From Microbacterium sp. A20 (lineage in GTDB: Bacteria; Actinomycetota; Actinomycetes; Actinomycetales; Microbacteriaceae): 64,000 nt of DNA. A program made the position numbers and the translations under genes. Below the pieces are notes generated by a model that worked only from the letters and a program-made list of their open reading frames with translations, did no database searches and had not been told where the DNA came from. Position 1 is the stretch's first letter; every line of letters starts with the position of its first letter. The stretch spans positions 62,001 to 126,000 of the forward strand of contig NZ_SSDF01000080.1 of the NCBI RefSeq assembly GCF_004794515.1, in the 5' to 3' direction. Shown here one piece after another: positions 36,413-44,694 of this stretch.

Positions 36413-36736
36413 ATGAGTGCAAAGGCTACGAGCCAGGCGACCTGGGAGCAGGACGTTCTGCAGGCCGACGGTCCGGTGCTGGTGGACTTCTGGGCTGAGT
36501 GGTGTGGTCCGTGTCGCATGGTCGCGCCGGTTCTGGACGAGATCCAGGCCGACAACCCCGACAAGATCACCATCGTCAAGCTCAACGTCGACGAGAACCC
36601 CGAGCTGGCGATGAAGTATCAGATCACGTCGATCCCGGCGATGAAGGTCTTCCAGGGCGGTGAGGTCAAGACGACCATCATCGGTGCGAAGCCGAAGTTC
36701 GCGCTCGAGAAGGACCTCGCCGCATTCATCGGCTGA
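36413..36736 (+). CDS. trxA: Thioredoxin
   Basis: 107 aa. Redox motif WCGPC (Cys at about 31 and 34), the cis-Pro segment SIPAMKVF and the overall length match thioredoxin exactly. AAGGAGAA precedes the ATG. Substrate of the upstream reductase; supplies electrons to ribonucleotide reductase and other thiol enzymes. Followed by a strong terminator. Confidence 0.96.
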   Translation: MSAKATSQATWEQDVLQADGPVLVDFWAEWCGPCRMVAPVLDEIQADNPDKITIVKLNVDENPELAMKYQITSIPAMKVFQGGEVKTTIIGAKPKFALEKDLAAFIG

Positions 36737-36750
36737 TCCTCTGACGTCGA

Positions 36751-36782
36751 AAGGCCGCCATCCCCCGGGGTGGCGGCCTTTT
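36751..36782 (+). terminator. Intrinsic terminator after trxA
   Basis: AAGGCCGCCA (36751-36760) pairs perfectly with TGGCGGCCTT (36771-36780) and runs into a short T-tract. Convergent with the gene at 36798, so probably bidirectional. Confidence 0.85.
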
Positions 36783-36797
36783 CGTGTTCTCAGGCGG

Positions 36798-37133
36798 TCA
36801 GGACGCGTCTGCGACGCTGGGGTCCCAACGACGGTGGCGCTGCTTCTCGTCGAGGAGCCCCCAGACGGCCGAGGTCAGTTCGGGATACTCCAGCGCGATC
36901 TGGCGCAGCACACGGTAGTGCCGAGCGGCGTTCGGGCGCACTCCGCCGTTCGCGTTGATGTTGTCCGCGCGCAGAAGGTAGACGACCAACTCGTCGACGC
37001 TCGGAAGCTCCTCCATGAACTCCCAGGGGTCTTCCCCACCGAGGAGTCGCTCCTGGATGAGCACCGCGAGTTCGTCCGCCGCCTCCGCGCGCAGCACTTC
37101 CAAGCTGGCTCGGCGCTGTACGGACTCGGTCAT
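36798..37133 (-). CDS. Conserved hypothetical protein (111 aa)
   Basis: 111 aa, mostly helical, acidic in the middle and basic at both ends (LSVDELVVYLLRADNINANGG-like centre; LLDEKQRHRRWDP end). No signal peptide or membrane segment and no catalytic motif that I recognise. It is well formed, with an ATG close to the MFS gene start region, and lies 9 bp after the MFS gene on the same strand, so it may be cotranscribed. Function unknown. Confidence 0.65.
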   Translation of the reverse strand: MTESVQRRASLEVLRAEAADELAVLIQERLLGGEDPWEFMEELPSVDELVVYLLRADNINANGGVRPNAARHYRVLRQIALEYPELTSAVWGLLDEKQRHRRWDPSVADAS

Positions 37134-37142
37134 GCATCCAGC

Positions 37143-38591
37143 CTACGTCCGCTGCGCACCCCCGCGGCGCACGACCTTCATGTTCTCGGTCATGTCCTCG
37201 AGCTCCTTGCCCTTGGTCTCGGGGACCTTGAAGAACACGAAGAAGAACGACAGGAGGGCGAAGAACGCGTAGAAGCCGTAGGCGAACGTGAGTCCGATCT
37301 CGGCGAAGGCCGGGAACGTGGTCGAGATGAAGAAGTTCGCGACCCACTGTGCGGCCGCAGCGACCGCGAGAGCCCCGGCGCGAATGGAGTTCGGGAAGAT
37401 CTCGCCCAGCAGCACCCACACCAAGGGGCCCCAGCTCGCACCGAAGAACACCACGAAACCGTTCGCGCAGATCAGGGCGATGGTCGCCCATGGGTCGGGA
37501 AGCGTCGCCGTCCCCTGGGCATCGAGGGTTCCGAACGAGAACGCGACCGCCATGAGCCCCAGCGTCACCGTCATGCCGACGGATCCCACGAGGAGCATGA
37601 TCCGTCGGCCGATCCTGTCGACCAGGAGGATCGCCACGATCGTGACGACGATGTTCGTGACCGAGGTGATGACGGACGTGAGCAGTGCGCTCGACTCGTC
37701 GAATCCGACCGACTGCCACAGGGTCGTCGAGTAGTAGAAGATCACGTTGATGCCGACGAACTGCTGGAACACCGAGAGCAGGATGCCGATCCAGACGATC
37801 GGCTTCAGACCCAGGCGGTTTCCACGGAGGTCCCGCAGGGACTCGGACCGCTCCGTGTTGATCGTCCCGGTGATCTCCTTGATCTTCGCGTCGGTGTCGA
37901 CCGTCCCCGTGACGGTCTCCAGAACCTCGGCTGCCCGTTCCAGCTCACCTTTTCGCACCAGATAGCGCGGCGATTCCGGCAGCCGCAGCGACACGAGCCC
38001 GTAGATGAGGGCGGGGATCGCCGCGACCATGAACATCCATCGCCAGGCTGTGAGCCCCCAGAGCGGCTGATCGGCGGCGCCCGCGATGTTCGCGAGCAGC
38101 GCGTCGGAGAGCAGCGCCGCGAAGATACCGGTTACGATCGCCAGCTGCTGCAGGGATCCGAGGCGCCCGCGCACGGCGGCAGGAGAGACTTCAGCGATGT
38201 ACGCGGGAGCGATGACCGACGCCGCCCCGACACCCAGTCCGCCGATCACTCGCCAGACGATCAGATCGATGACGCCGAACGCGAGTCCGGAACCGATCGC
38301 AGAGATGAAGAACATCGCCGCGGCGACCACCATCACCGGGATGCGCCCGTACTTGTTGGACACCGGTCCCGCGAACCAGGCGCCCACGGCGCAGCCGATG
38401 AGCGCTGAGGAGACGGCGAATCCCTTCAGTGCGGTGCCGAGGTCGAACCCGGAGACGTCACCGGCGAGAGCGTCGACGGCTCCGTTGATCACGGCGGTGT
38501 CGAATCCGAAGAGGAAACCACCCAACGCGGCCGCGATGCTCACCGCGATCACGCGGCGTTTGATGGCAGCCGGATTTGCAGGTCTGGACAT
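37143..38591 (-). CDS. Sugar porter family MFS transporter
   Basis: 482 aa, 12 predicted membrane helices. Sugar-porter signatures are clear: GFLFGFDTAVINGA in helix 1, PESPRYLVRKG after helix 6, DRIGRRIMLL between helices 8 and 9, and the C-terminal VPETKG. It probably imports a monosaccharide or polyol by proton symport. ATG start. The flanking genes (unknown, and parB) give no clue to the substrate. Confidence 0.92.
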   Translation of the reverse strand: MSRPANPAAIKRRVIAVSIAAALGGFLFGFDTAVINGAVDALAGDVSGFDLGTALKGFAVSSALIGCAVGAWFAGPVSNKYGRIPVMVVAAAMFFISAIGSGLAFGVIDLIVWRVIGGLGVGAASVIAPAYIAEVSPAAVRGRLGSLQQLAIVTGIFAALLSDALLANIAGAADQPLWGLTAWRWMFMVAAIPALIYGLVSLRLPESPRYLVRKGELERAAEVLETVTGTVDTDAKIKEITGTINTERSESLRDLRGNRLGLKPIVWIGILLSVFQQFVGINVIFYYSTTLWQSVGFDESSALLTSVITSVTNIVVTIVAILLVDRIGRRIMLLVGSVGMTVTLGLMAVAFSFGTLDAQGTATLPDPWATIALICANGFVVFFGASWGPLVWVLLGEIFPNSIRAGALAVAAAAQWVANFFISTTFPAFAEIGLTFAYGFYAFFALLSFFFVFFKVPETKGKELEDMTENMKVVRRGGAQRT

Positions 38592-38654
38592 AACTGACTC
38601 CCCCTCGACGTCAAGATGACGCGAGTCTAGATGAAGGGTGGACGACGGTGGGTG

Positions 38655-39626
38655 TTACCTGGCGGAGCCGTAACCGCTCTCGCCGAGCTCCTCGAGAATG
38701 CGATTGAGATCCTGGATTGAGGCGAAATCAATCGTGACCTGGCCTTTTCGAGCGCCGAGAGCGATCTTGACGCGGGTGTTCAAACGATCTCCGAGCTTTC
38801 CGGCGACCTCGTCGAGGTACGCCCGACGTGCGCCGGGAGTCGCCTTCGTCGTCTTTCCGGCCGAGGGCTGCGACTTGGCGGCCTCTTCCGTGGCGCGCAC
38901 GGACAGGTCTTCGTTCACGACCTTGTCGGCGAGACGCTGCATCGACTCGGGATTCTCGAGGCTGAGGATCGCGCGGGCGTGGCCGGCCGTGAGCACGCCG
39001 GCGGCTACTCGCTGCTGCACGGGGACAGGCAGCTTCAGCAAGCGGATCGTGTTGCTGATCTGGGGACGCGAGCGGCCGATACGCGTGGCCAGCTCCTCCT
39101 GCGTGATGCCGAAGTCCTCAAGAAGCTGCTGGTAGGCGGAAGCCTCTTCCAACGGGTTGAGCTCAGACCGGTGCAGGTTCTCGAGCAGGGCGTCGCGGAG
39201 GAGATCCTCATCGGCCGTCTCGCGGACGATGGCCGGAATCGTGTCGAGGCCTGCCTCGCGAGCGGCCCGGGTGCGCCGCTCCCCCATGATCAGCTCGTAC
39301 TCACCCTCGGTGTTCTTGCGAACGACCACGGGCTGCAGCACGCCGAACTCGCGCACGCTGTGCACCAGCTCCGCGAGGTCTTCCGGGTTGAAGTGCGTCC
39401 GCGGCTGACGAGGGTTCGGAACGATCGCGTTGGGGTCGACCTGGATCAGATGAATCCCGGGAACCTCTTCCAGTGCCGGCACCTCGGCGTCGGGTCCGAC
39501 GGTCGCCTCGGCGGCACTCGGCCGCAGGCTCGCACCGGGGAAGAAGACGTCGACGGGACGCTCCGCCTGATCAGCCGTGGGGATCAGGGCTCCGATACCC
39601 CGACCCAGTCCAGTGCGCTTGGCCAT
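38655..39626 (-). CDS. parB: Chromosome partitioning protein ParB (CTPase)
   Basis: 323 aa. The N-terminal MAKRTGLGRGIGALIPT is the actinobacterial ParA-interacting segment. The ParB/Srx CTPase core holds VPNPRQPR and the GERRTRAAREAGL box, followed by the DNA-binding helix-turn-helix (LATRIGRSRPQISNTIRLL) and a C-terminal dimerisation domain. The ATG at 39626 has AGGAG 5 nt upstream; the ATG at 39629 is an alternative. Both overlap the parA stop. It loads at the parS sites described below and spreads along DNA. Confidence 0.95.
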   Translation of the reverse strand: MAKRTGLGRGIGALIPTADQAERPVDVFFPGASLRPSAAEATVGPDAEVPALEEVPGIHLIQVDPNAIVPNPRQPRTHFNPEDLAELVHSVREFGVLQPVVVRKNTEGEYELIMGERRTRAAREAGLDTIPAIVRETADEDLLRDALLENLHRSELNPLEEASAYQQLLEDFGITQEELATRIGRSRPQISNTIRLLKLPVPVQQRVAAGVLTAGHARAILSLENPESMQRLADKVVNEDLSVRATEEAAKSQPSAGKTTKATPGARRAYLDEVAGKLGDRLNTRVKIALGARKGQVTIDFASIQDLNRILEELGESGYGSAR

Positions 39627-40552
39627 CATTTCTCCTTGCTCTGCGTCGCAGTCCGCGACGCGATCTCGACAGCGGCCTCGCGGTAGGCGATGGCGCCGGC
39701 CGACTGTCCGTCATAGGCGATCACGGTCTGCCCGAAGCTCGGCGCCTCCGACACTCGGACCGAGCGCGGAATCACCGTCTCCAGCACCTGATCGGGGAAG
39801 TGCGTGCGCACCTCTTCCGCCACCTGCTGGGCGAGGCGGGTCCGGCCGTCGAACATCGTCAGCAGGATCGTGGAGAGATGCAGGTCGGGATTCAGATGCT
39901 TCTGGATCATCTGGATGCTGCCGAGCAACTGGCTCAACCCTTCCAGTGCGTAGTACTCGCACTGAATCGGGATGAACACCTCGGACGCCGCCGTGAACGC
40001 GTTGATTGTGAGCAGCCCCAGCGACGGCGGGCAGTCGATGATCACGAAGTCCATCGGATTGTCGGCGAGGTAGTCCACGAGCGCGCGGCGCAGGCGGTGT
40101 TCACGCGCCACCTGTGCGACGAGCTCGATCTCCGCGCCTGCGAGGTGGATCGTGCTGGGCGCGCAGAAGAGATTGGGGTCTTCCGGACTCTGCTGCACGA
40201 TGTCCGCGAGGGGGAATTCCTCGATGAGGACGTCGTAGACGCTGGGAATGTCGGCGCTGTGGGGAACACCCAACGCCGTCGAGGCATTGCCCTGCGGGTC
40301 GAGATCGATGACGAGGACCTTCGCACCCAAGCCGGCAAGGGCGGAGGCGATGTTCACGGCCGTCGTGGTCTTTCCCACGCCGCCCTTCTGGTTCGACACC
40401 GTCAGGACGCGCGTCTGGCCGCTGAACTCCACCGACGTGGCTTCCAGCGCACGCCTCCGAGCGGAAAGGTCGGCGATCTCCCGCGCGAGCGGCGTATCCA
40501 TCCCGAACGATTCGTTCGACGATGTCTTCTCGGATTGTTTCACGTGAAACAT
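39626..40552 (-). CDS. parA: Chromosome partitioning ATPase ParA
   Basis: 308 aa Walker-type ATPase. The deviant Walker A is KGGVGKTT (about 56-63), with DLDPQGNAS and DCPPSLGLL following. The start is decided by AAGGAG 4 nt upstream of the ATG at 40552, which makes the N-terminus MFHVKQ; these six residues are the translation of a parS site. An internal ATG at 40501 (MDTPLAREI) would remove it but has no comparable RBS. Works with ParB and parS to segregate the origin. Confidence 0.95.
   Translation of the reverse strand: MFHVKQSEKTSSNESFGMDTPLAREIADLSARRRALEATSVEFSGQTRVLTVSNQKGGVGKTTTAVNIASALAGLGAKVLVIDLDPQGNASTALGVPHSADIPSVYDVLIEEFPLADIVQQSPEDPNLFCAPSTIHLAGAEIELVAQVAREHRLRRALVDYLADNPMDFVIIDCPPSLGLLTINAFTAASEVFIPIQCEYYALEGLSQLLGSIQMIQKHLNPDLHLSTILLTMFDGRTRLAQQVAEEVRTHFPDQVLETVIPRSVRVSEAPSFGQTVIAYDGQSAGAIAYREAAVEIASRTATQSKEK
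40536..40551. promoter_or_regulatory. parS site 1 (inside the parA start)
   Basis: TGTTTCACGTGAAACA, identical to the bacterial parS consensus, lies across the parA initiation codon and first residues. ParB binding here could affect parA expression. Confidence 0.95.
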
Positions 40553-40726
40553 CCACTCCTTTCGGGGCCGCGTTCCACTCTAATCGCTGCGGGCGACACC
40601 GGCTTACGTGGGCACAGTGCGGATCTCGCAACGCCCCAGTAATACGCTGCGCACCCGTCGAGTAAAGGGACCGCGGCATATCGGTGCGGCCGTCGGCCCA
40701 CCGGCACACGGACGGCCGGGGCACCA

Positions 40727-40742
40727 TGTTTCACGTGAAACG
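40727..40742. promoter_or_regulatory. parS site 2
   Basis: TGTTTCACGTGAAACG; one flanking base differs from the perfect palindrome, the 14-bp core is intact. In the parA-rsmG spacer. Confidence 0.92.
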
Positions 40743-40939
40743 TTGTCTGCGTTTGCTGGTTGCCTGACCGGGACGACATGCCGAGAGGTGACCGGTGTCA
40801 GAGCAGCCCCAGCCGTGTGCCGGCTCTCCGAGCTCCTATCCACCGAGCGCACCGAAGCGATAGGAGGATGTCGCTGCTCCTGCGACGCTGGCGTCATCTT
40901 CTGACGTCCGCAGCGTGTCCACTCACCGTCGCCCCGACA

Positions 40940-41320
40940 GAGTCCCCCACGAAACATGCCCCACCCTCCCCCGCGAAGCACTGCCGCACGGCACACTTGC
41001 CGCGGCGCACACTCCCCACGACACGCCTCCGCGACGCACCGTCCGTGTGGCGGACTCCCACGACACAACCCCCTGGCAAACAGCCGGTTGCACACCGCCC
41101 GTGGCGCACTCCGCAGCATGCCCGTGGCGCCCCCCACGACACAACCCCCCTGGCAAACAGCCCGTCGCACGTCGGTAGCGCACTCCCCGCGGCATCCCCG
41201 GGCCGCATCGCCGTGGCACAATCCCCTCGGCACGCCCAATCCCCCACGGCACGCTCCACGGCGCACTCCGCACGGAGTGCTCCCGCACACCGCACTCCCT
41301 CCGAGCTACTCCGTGTGCCG
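40940..41320. repeat. Degenerate C-rich repeat array in the parS spacer
   Basis: The plus strand is made of recurring units of the form (A/G)CGGC(A/G)CAC-TCCCC, about 15-25 bp apart. A longer near-identical unit starting CCCACGACACAACCCC and containing TGGCAAACAGCC occurs at 41057-41085 and 41133-41162, giving a period of about 76 bp; GCGCACTCC follows both copies. C greatly outnumbers G on this strand. Confidence 0.7.
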
Positions 41321-41350
41321 CTCCCGCGCGCGGCCGCCGAGGAAGGCCCC

Positions 41351-41366
41351 TGTTTCACGTGAAACA
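41351..41366. promoter_or_regulatory. parS site 3
   Basis: TGTTTCACGTGAAACA, perfect 16-bp palindrome, immediately after the degenerate C-rich repeat array. Confidence 0.95.
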
Positions 41367-42080
41367 AAGCGCCGGCCGCGGTGTGAGCCCGACTTCATCA
41401 TGTCTGGTCGCCGCGGCCGACGGTCCCAGGTCGGCAGAGGTGTCGGTTCCCCGGTCGTCGATCGGCATCGAATGCCCGATCGTCACGCGATCCGACGTCG
41501 CACCCCGCACCCCGGTGCACATCTCGCCCCGTGGCCACACACCCCACACACTCGGACCAACTCACGGCTTTCATCGTCAGTCCCTCCTCCGCGCCATCGC
41601 ATCCACGATCGTGACAGGGAGATCGTGCTCAGCCCCACCCCTACCCACAGATGTCGATCGGTGAGAGCGGGTTTCGCCACCTCAACCCGATGCCTCGATC
41701 CCCAGATGAGAAAGACGCATCAGCAAACGCCCACAGGAATTGACCGTGTACCCCTCACCCGACTCGCTTCGGCCCGCACGCAGTCGAGCTGATCCCCGCG
41801 TCACCGCGTCCGCGAACCCACGCTGAAGCGTTGCTCGGCCCCCCTCCCCTGCCCTCCAGCGGCAGTCGCGTGCTCGAAGATGTCCCCGGGACAACTCAGC
41901 ACCGAGCCCCCGAAGCGGAACGCCCCCACCGAGAATCACTCGCATACGCTGGGTGCTTGTCGCCGGTGCCACCGTCTACGCAGCCCCACGAGGCGTCTGA
42001 CATCCTCAGCGACAATCGGGCATCCGCACCCGCATCCGCGACACGGGGCGCCTTCAGTACCCCACCGGTCAGCACCCCTC

Positions 42081-42096
42081 CGTTTCACGTGAAACA
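42081..42096. promoter_or_regulatory. parS site 4
   Basis: CGTTTCACGTGAAACA; core intact, first flanking base differs. Confidence 0.92.
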
Positions 42097-42384
42097 TCGC
42101 GATTACGCACCACACGAAGCTGGCGGCGTGAATGACTCACAGCGCTTCGGGAGCGCTCGGAGGGGACGGCGGGTAGTCCACTTCCACATCAGTCCCGATC
42201 CGAACGGTTTGCAGGCATCGCTTCGATACATCAAGTGTTCGACGCGCAGTCGCCACGGGAGCCATCACCTGGTCTTCTATCCGGCGAATGTCTGTGACCC
42301 CATCTCCATCGCCTTCGGTGTCATAGCCCGATCGCCGGGTCATGAACAGTTCGGGAATCCGGCCGCGAGACTCCGCATCACCGA

Positions 42385-42400
42385 TGTTTCACGTGAAACG
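42385..42400. promoter_or_regulatory. parS site 5
   Basis: TGTTTCACGTGAAACG; core intact, last flanking base differs. 36 bp from site 6. Confidence 0.92.
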
Positions 42401-42430
42401 TCGACGCCGGAAACCTCCGCATACGACAAA

Positions 42431-42456
42431 CGGGGTGTTTCACGTGAAACACCCCG
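42431..42456. promoter_or_regulatory. parS site 6 within a 26-bp perfect palindrome
   Basis: The core TGTTTCACGTGAAACA (42436-42451) is extended on both sides by CGGGG/CCCCG, making a 26-bp perfect palindrome. It lies 20 bp past the rsmG stop on the minus strand and could also fold as an RNA hairpin ending that operon's transcript. Confidence 0.92.
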
Positions 42457-42475
42457 TCTGCAATTCCTGCGAAGT

Positions 42476-43096
42476 TCAGCGAACGCGAGCCCGCACCACG
42501 CGCGTCGTCTCAGGGAGCACTCCATCCCCAAGTACCTCGACCCGCACGTCAGAGAGACGGAACTTCTTGACCTGCTTCTGGGCGGCCTCGATCTCATTCG
42601 CTGCGTTCATGCCCTTGAGCAGGGTGAGCTCTCCCCCGTCGCGCACCAGCGGCGCGGTGATCGGGATCAGAGTCCGCAGCGCACTCACCGCGCGGGCGGT
42701 GACGACATCGAATTCACCGGCAGGAGCGTCTTCAGCCCGCGCACGCAACACAGTGGTGTTGGTGAGACCCAACGCGGAAACCTGTTCGTTCAGCCAGGTG
42801 ACCCGACGTTCCATCGGTTCGACGAGTGTCCACTGCACATCAGGGCGGGCGATAGCCAACACGATCCCGGGCAGACCGGCGCCGGACCCGATGTCGGCAA
42901 CAGCTCCGTGGAAGAGCGGCGCGGCGATCACACTGTTGAGGATGTGCCGAGTCCACAGACGAGGAAGCTCCAGAGGACCGATGAGTCCTCGCTCCTCACC
43001 CTCGCGCGCGAGTGCGTCCGTGAAGGCGCGTGCGACATCGATGCGGTCTCCGAACAGTTCCGCAGAGACCGCCGGTTCCTGCTCGAGCTCACTCAT
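42476..43096 (-). CDS. rsmG: 16S rRNA (guanine(527)-N7)-methyltransferase RsmG (GidB)
   Basis: 206 aa. SAM-binding DIGSGAGLPGIVLAI (about residues 64-78 region), WTLVEPMERRVTWLNEQ and the RAV segment (VVTARAVSAL) are typical of RsmG. It methylates G527 of 16S rRNA; loss gives low-level streptomycin resistance in many bacteria. ATG start, 21 bp after parS site 7. Same strand and close spacing with jag and yidC indicate one operon. Confidence 0.94.
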   Translation of the reverse strand: MSELEQEPAVSAELFGDRIDVARAFTDALAREGEERGLIGPLELPRLWTRHILNSVIAAPLFHGAVADIGSGAGLPGIVLAIARPDVQWTLVEPMERRVTWLNEQVSALGLTNTTVLRARAEDAPAGEFDVVTARAVSALRTLIPITAPLVRDGGELTLLKGMNAANEIEAAQKQVKKFRLSDVRVEVLGDGVLPETTRVVRARVR

Positions 43097-43116
43097 GATC
43101 GTCCGGGAAGCACCGA

Positions 43117-43132
43117 TGTTTCACGTGAAACA
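43117..43132. promoter_or_regulatory. parS site 7 (jag-rsmG gap)
   Basis: TGTTTCACGTGAAACA directly abuts the jag stop codon (43133-43135) in the 36-bp gap before rsmG. The symmetry extends to GAT...ATC on both sides. Confidence 0.95.
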
Positions 43133-43624
43133 TCAACGACGGCGAAGAACCGTGTGACGGTCGGCGCCCTCGCCGTACGACTCGGAGACGAGCCCGCGCT
43201 CCGCCGCGATGTCATGCACGAGCTTGCGCTCATAACTGGACATCGAGGGCAGAGATGCCTGCGAGGAACCCTCGTCGAGCTTGGCGGCAGCCGCGTCAAC
43301 GAGAGTCTCGAGCTGACGGCGGCGAGTGTCCCGCGAGCCGGCGATGTCGAGGATGAGTCGCGAGAACGAACCGGTCTTGCTCTGCACCGCCAAACGCGTC
43401 AACTCCTGCAGTGCCTGCACGGTGTCGGGTGCGGAGAGCAGGGAGAGCCCATCGCCCTCCGCTTCGATCGAGACGTACGCACGCCCCTGACGAACGTCGA
43501 GATTCAGGTCTCCGTCGATGTCGGCGATGTCGAGGAGCTCCTCGAGGTAGTCCGCCGCGACGTCGCCTTCGTTCTCGAGCTGAGCAACGGTCGGCTCGGT
43601 GTTCTCGGTCATGGTCTCGCTCAT
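43133..43624 (-). CDS. jag: Jag/KhpB family RNA-binding protein (KH and R3H domains)
   Basis: 163 aa. The central KH domain (DYLEELLDIADIDGDL onward) is followed by an R3H domain (SRLILDIAGSRDTRRRQLE and MSSYERKLVHDIAAERGLV). The N-terminal jag domain is reduced to a short acidic tail, as is common in actinobacteria. Thought to bind RNA and act in cell elongation or division. The start overlaps yidC's stop (ATGA). Confidence 0.92.
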   Translation of the reverse strand: MSETMTENTEPTVAQLENEGDVAADYLEELLDIADIDGDLNLDVRQGRAYVSIEAEGDGLSLLSAPDTVQALQELTRLAVQSKTGSFSRLILDIAGSRDTRRRQLETLVDAAAAKLDEGSSQASLPSMSSYERKLVHDIAAERGLVSESYGEGADRHTVLRRR

Positions 43625-44691
43625 GAACCGCTCCCCTTCTTCTTCGCACGCTTCTTGCCCACCGGCTGCTGACGCTTCGGTGCTTCGGCCTTGGCCTTCT
43701 CGGCCTCTTCGAGCAGACGCTGCTGCTCCGCCTCGTAAGCGGCCATCGGAACGACCTTGCCCGAGGAGTCGATCGCCTTGCCCTTGCGAGCCAGTCGCTC
43801 CTCACGGGCCTTCGCGGCTTCAGAGCCGGGAGTCGGCATCTCGCGGATGACGAGGAACTGCTGTCCCATGGTCCAGAGGTTCGAGATGAACCAGTACACG
43901 ACGACGCCCAGCGGGAAGAAGACACCGGAGAAGATGAAGCCCAACGGCAGCACGTAGAGCATGATCTTCTGCATCTGGTACGCCTGGCCGGTCTTGGCCT
44001 CGGGCGACAGGTTCTTCGAGATGATCTGCAACTGCGTGAAGAACTGCGACGCGATCATGAGGACGACGAGAGTCACCAGGATGATGATCGCCGTGGTGTT
44101 CTGGGCGTCGACGGCGTTGCCCAGAGTCTCGTGCAGCGATGCGACACCGAAGAGCTTCGCGTCGTAGAACTCCTTCGTGAGCTCCGGGCTGAGCAGGCCG
44201 ACGCCGCCGATGCCGTCCTTCGCGTGCTTGCTGACGTCGCTCAGCACACTGTAGAGCGAGAAGAAGATCGGCATCTGCACGAGCAGCGGCAGGCAGCTCG
44301 ACATCGGCGTGGTGCCGTGCTTCTTGTACAGGGCCATGGTCTCGCGGCTCATGGCCTCGCGAGAGAGCTGATCCTTCTTGCCTCGGTACTTCTCCTGAAC
44401 TTTTCGCAGTTCAGGAGCGATTTCCATCATCTTTCGCTGGCTCTTGATCTGCTTCACGAAGAGCGGGATCAGCGCAGCGCGCACGACGATCACGAGTCCC
44501 ACGATCGACAGCACCCAGGTGATACCCGAAGCCGCCGGAAGGCCGACCGCCGTGAAGAGCCAGTGCCAGGCGACGAGGATGAGCTCGACGACCCACTTCA
44601 GCGGCCACAGGATGGTGCCGATCAGATCGAAGCCACCCGCAGCAGGGGCATCGCTGGGAGTGGAGCTGGCTAGCAGAAGGTCAAGACCCAC
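43621..44691 (-). CDS. yidC: Membrane protein insertase YidC
   Basis: 356 aa, about five membrane helices. The Oxa1/YidC core runs from WVLSIVGLVIVVRAALIPLF through MQKIMLYVLPLGFIFSG, with the hydrophilic-groove Arg in helix 1 (VVRAALIP). The C-terminal tail is Lys/Arg-rich (KKRAKKKGSGS), as in ribosome-contacting versions. Inserts membrane proteins with or without SecYEG. GTG start; preceded by yidD with a 3-bp gap. Confidence 0.95.
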   Translation of the reverse strand: MGLDLLLASSTPSDAPAAGGFDLIGTILWPLKWVVELILVAWHWLFTAVGLPAASGITWVLSIVGLVIVVRAALIPLFVKQIKSQRKMMEIAPELRKVQEKYRGKKDQLSREAMSRETMALYKKHGTTPMSSCLPLLVQMPIFFSLYSVLSDVSKHAKDGIGGVGLLSPELTKEFYDAKLFGVASLHETLGNAVDAQNTTAIIILVTLVVLMIASQFFTQLQIISKNLSPEAKTGQAYQMQKIMLYVLPLGFIFSGVFFPLGVVVYWFISNLWTMGQQFLVIREMPTPGSEAAKAREERLARKGKAIDSSGKVVPMAAYEAEQQRLLEEAEKAKAEAPKRQQPVGKKRAKKKGSGS

Positions 44692-44694
44692 CGA

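Larger units (their letters stand above)
40553..42475. other. Gene-free parA-rsmG spacer (centromere region)
   Basis: About 1.9 kb without a convincing gene. Several open frames exist on both strands, but none has a plausible RBS and recognisable protein; the longest are Arg/Pro/Ser- or Cys/Gly-rich in the way high-GC non-coding DNA translates. It contains parS sites 2 to 6 and, at about 40940-41320, a degenerate C-rich repeat array. The rest (41370-42080, 42100-42380) shows no structure that I can name. Confidence 0.75.

Noticed and set aside
40604..41367. Cys/Gly/Arg-rich open frames on the minus strand of the parS spacer
   Set aside because: The repeated Cys-Arg-Gly pattern follows from the C-rich DNA repeat rather than a protein family. 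No RBS, no recognised domain, and overlapping frames on both strands are similarly open.
41831..43672. Long plus-strand open frame of about 613 codons opposite rsmG, jag and yidC
   Set aside because: It runs antisense through two conserved genes and translates as low-complexity Arg/Glu-rich sequence typical of high-GC antisense frames.
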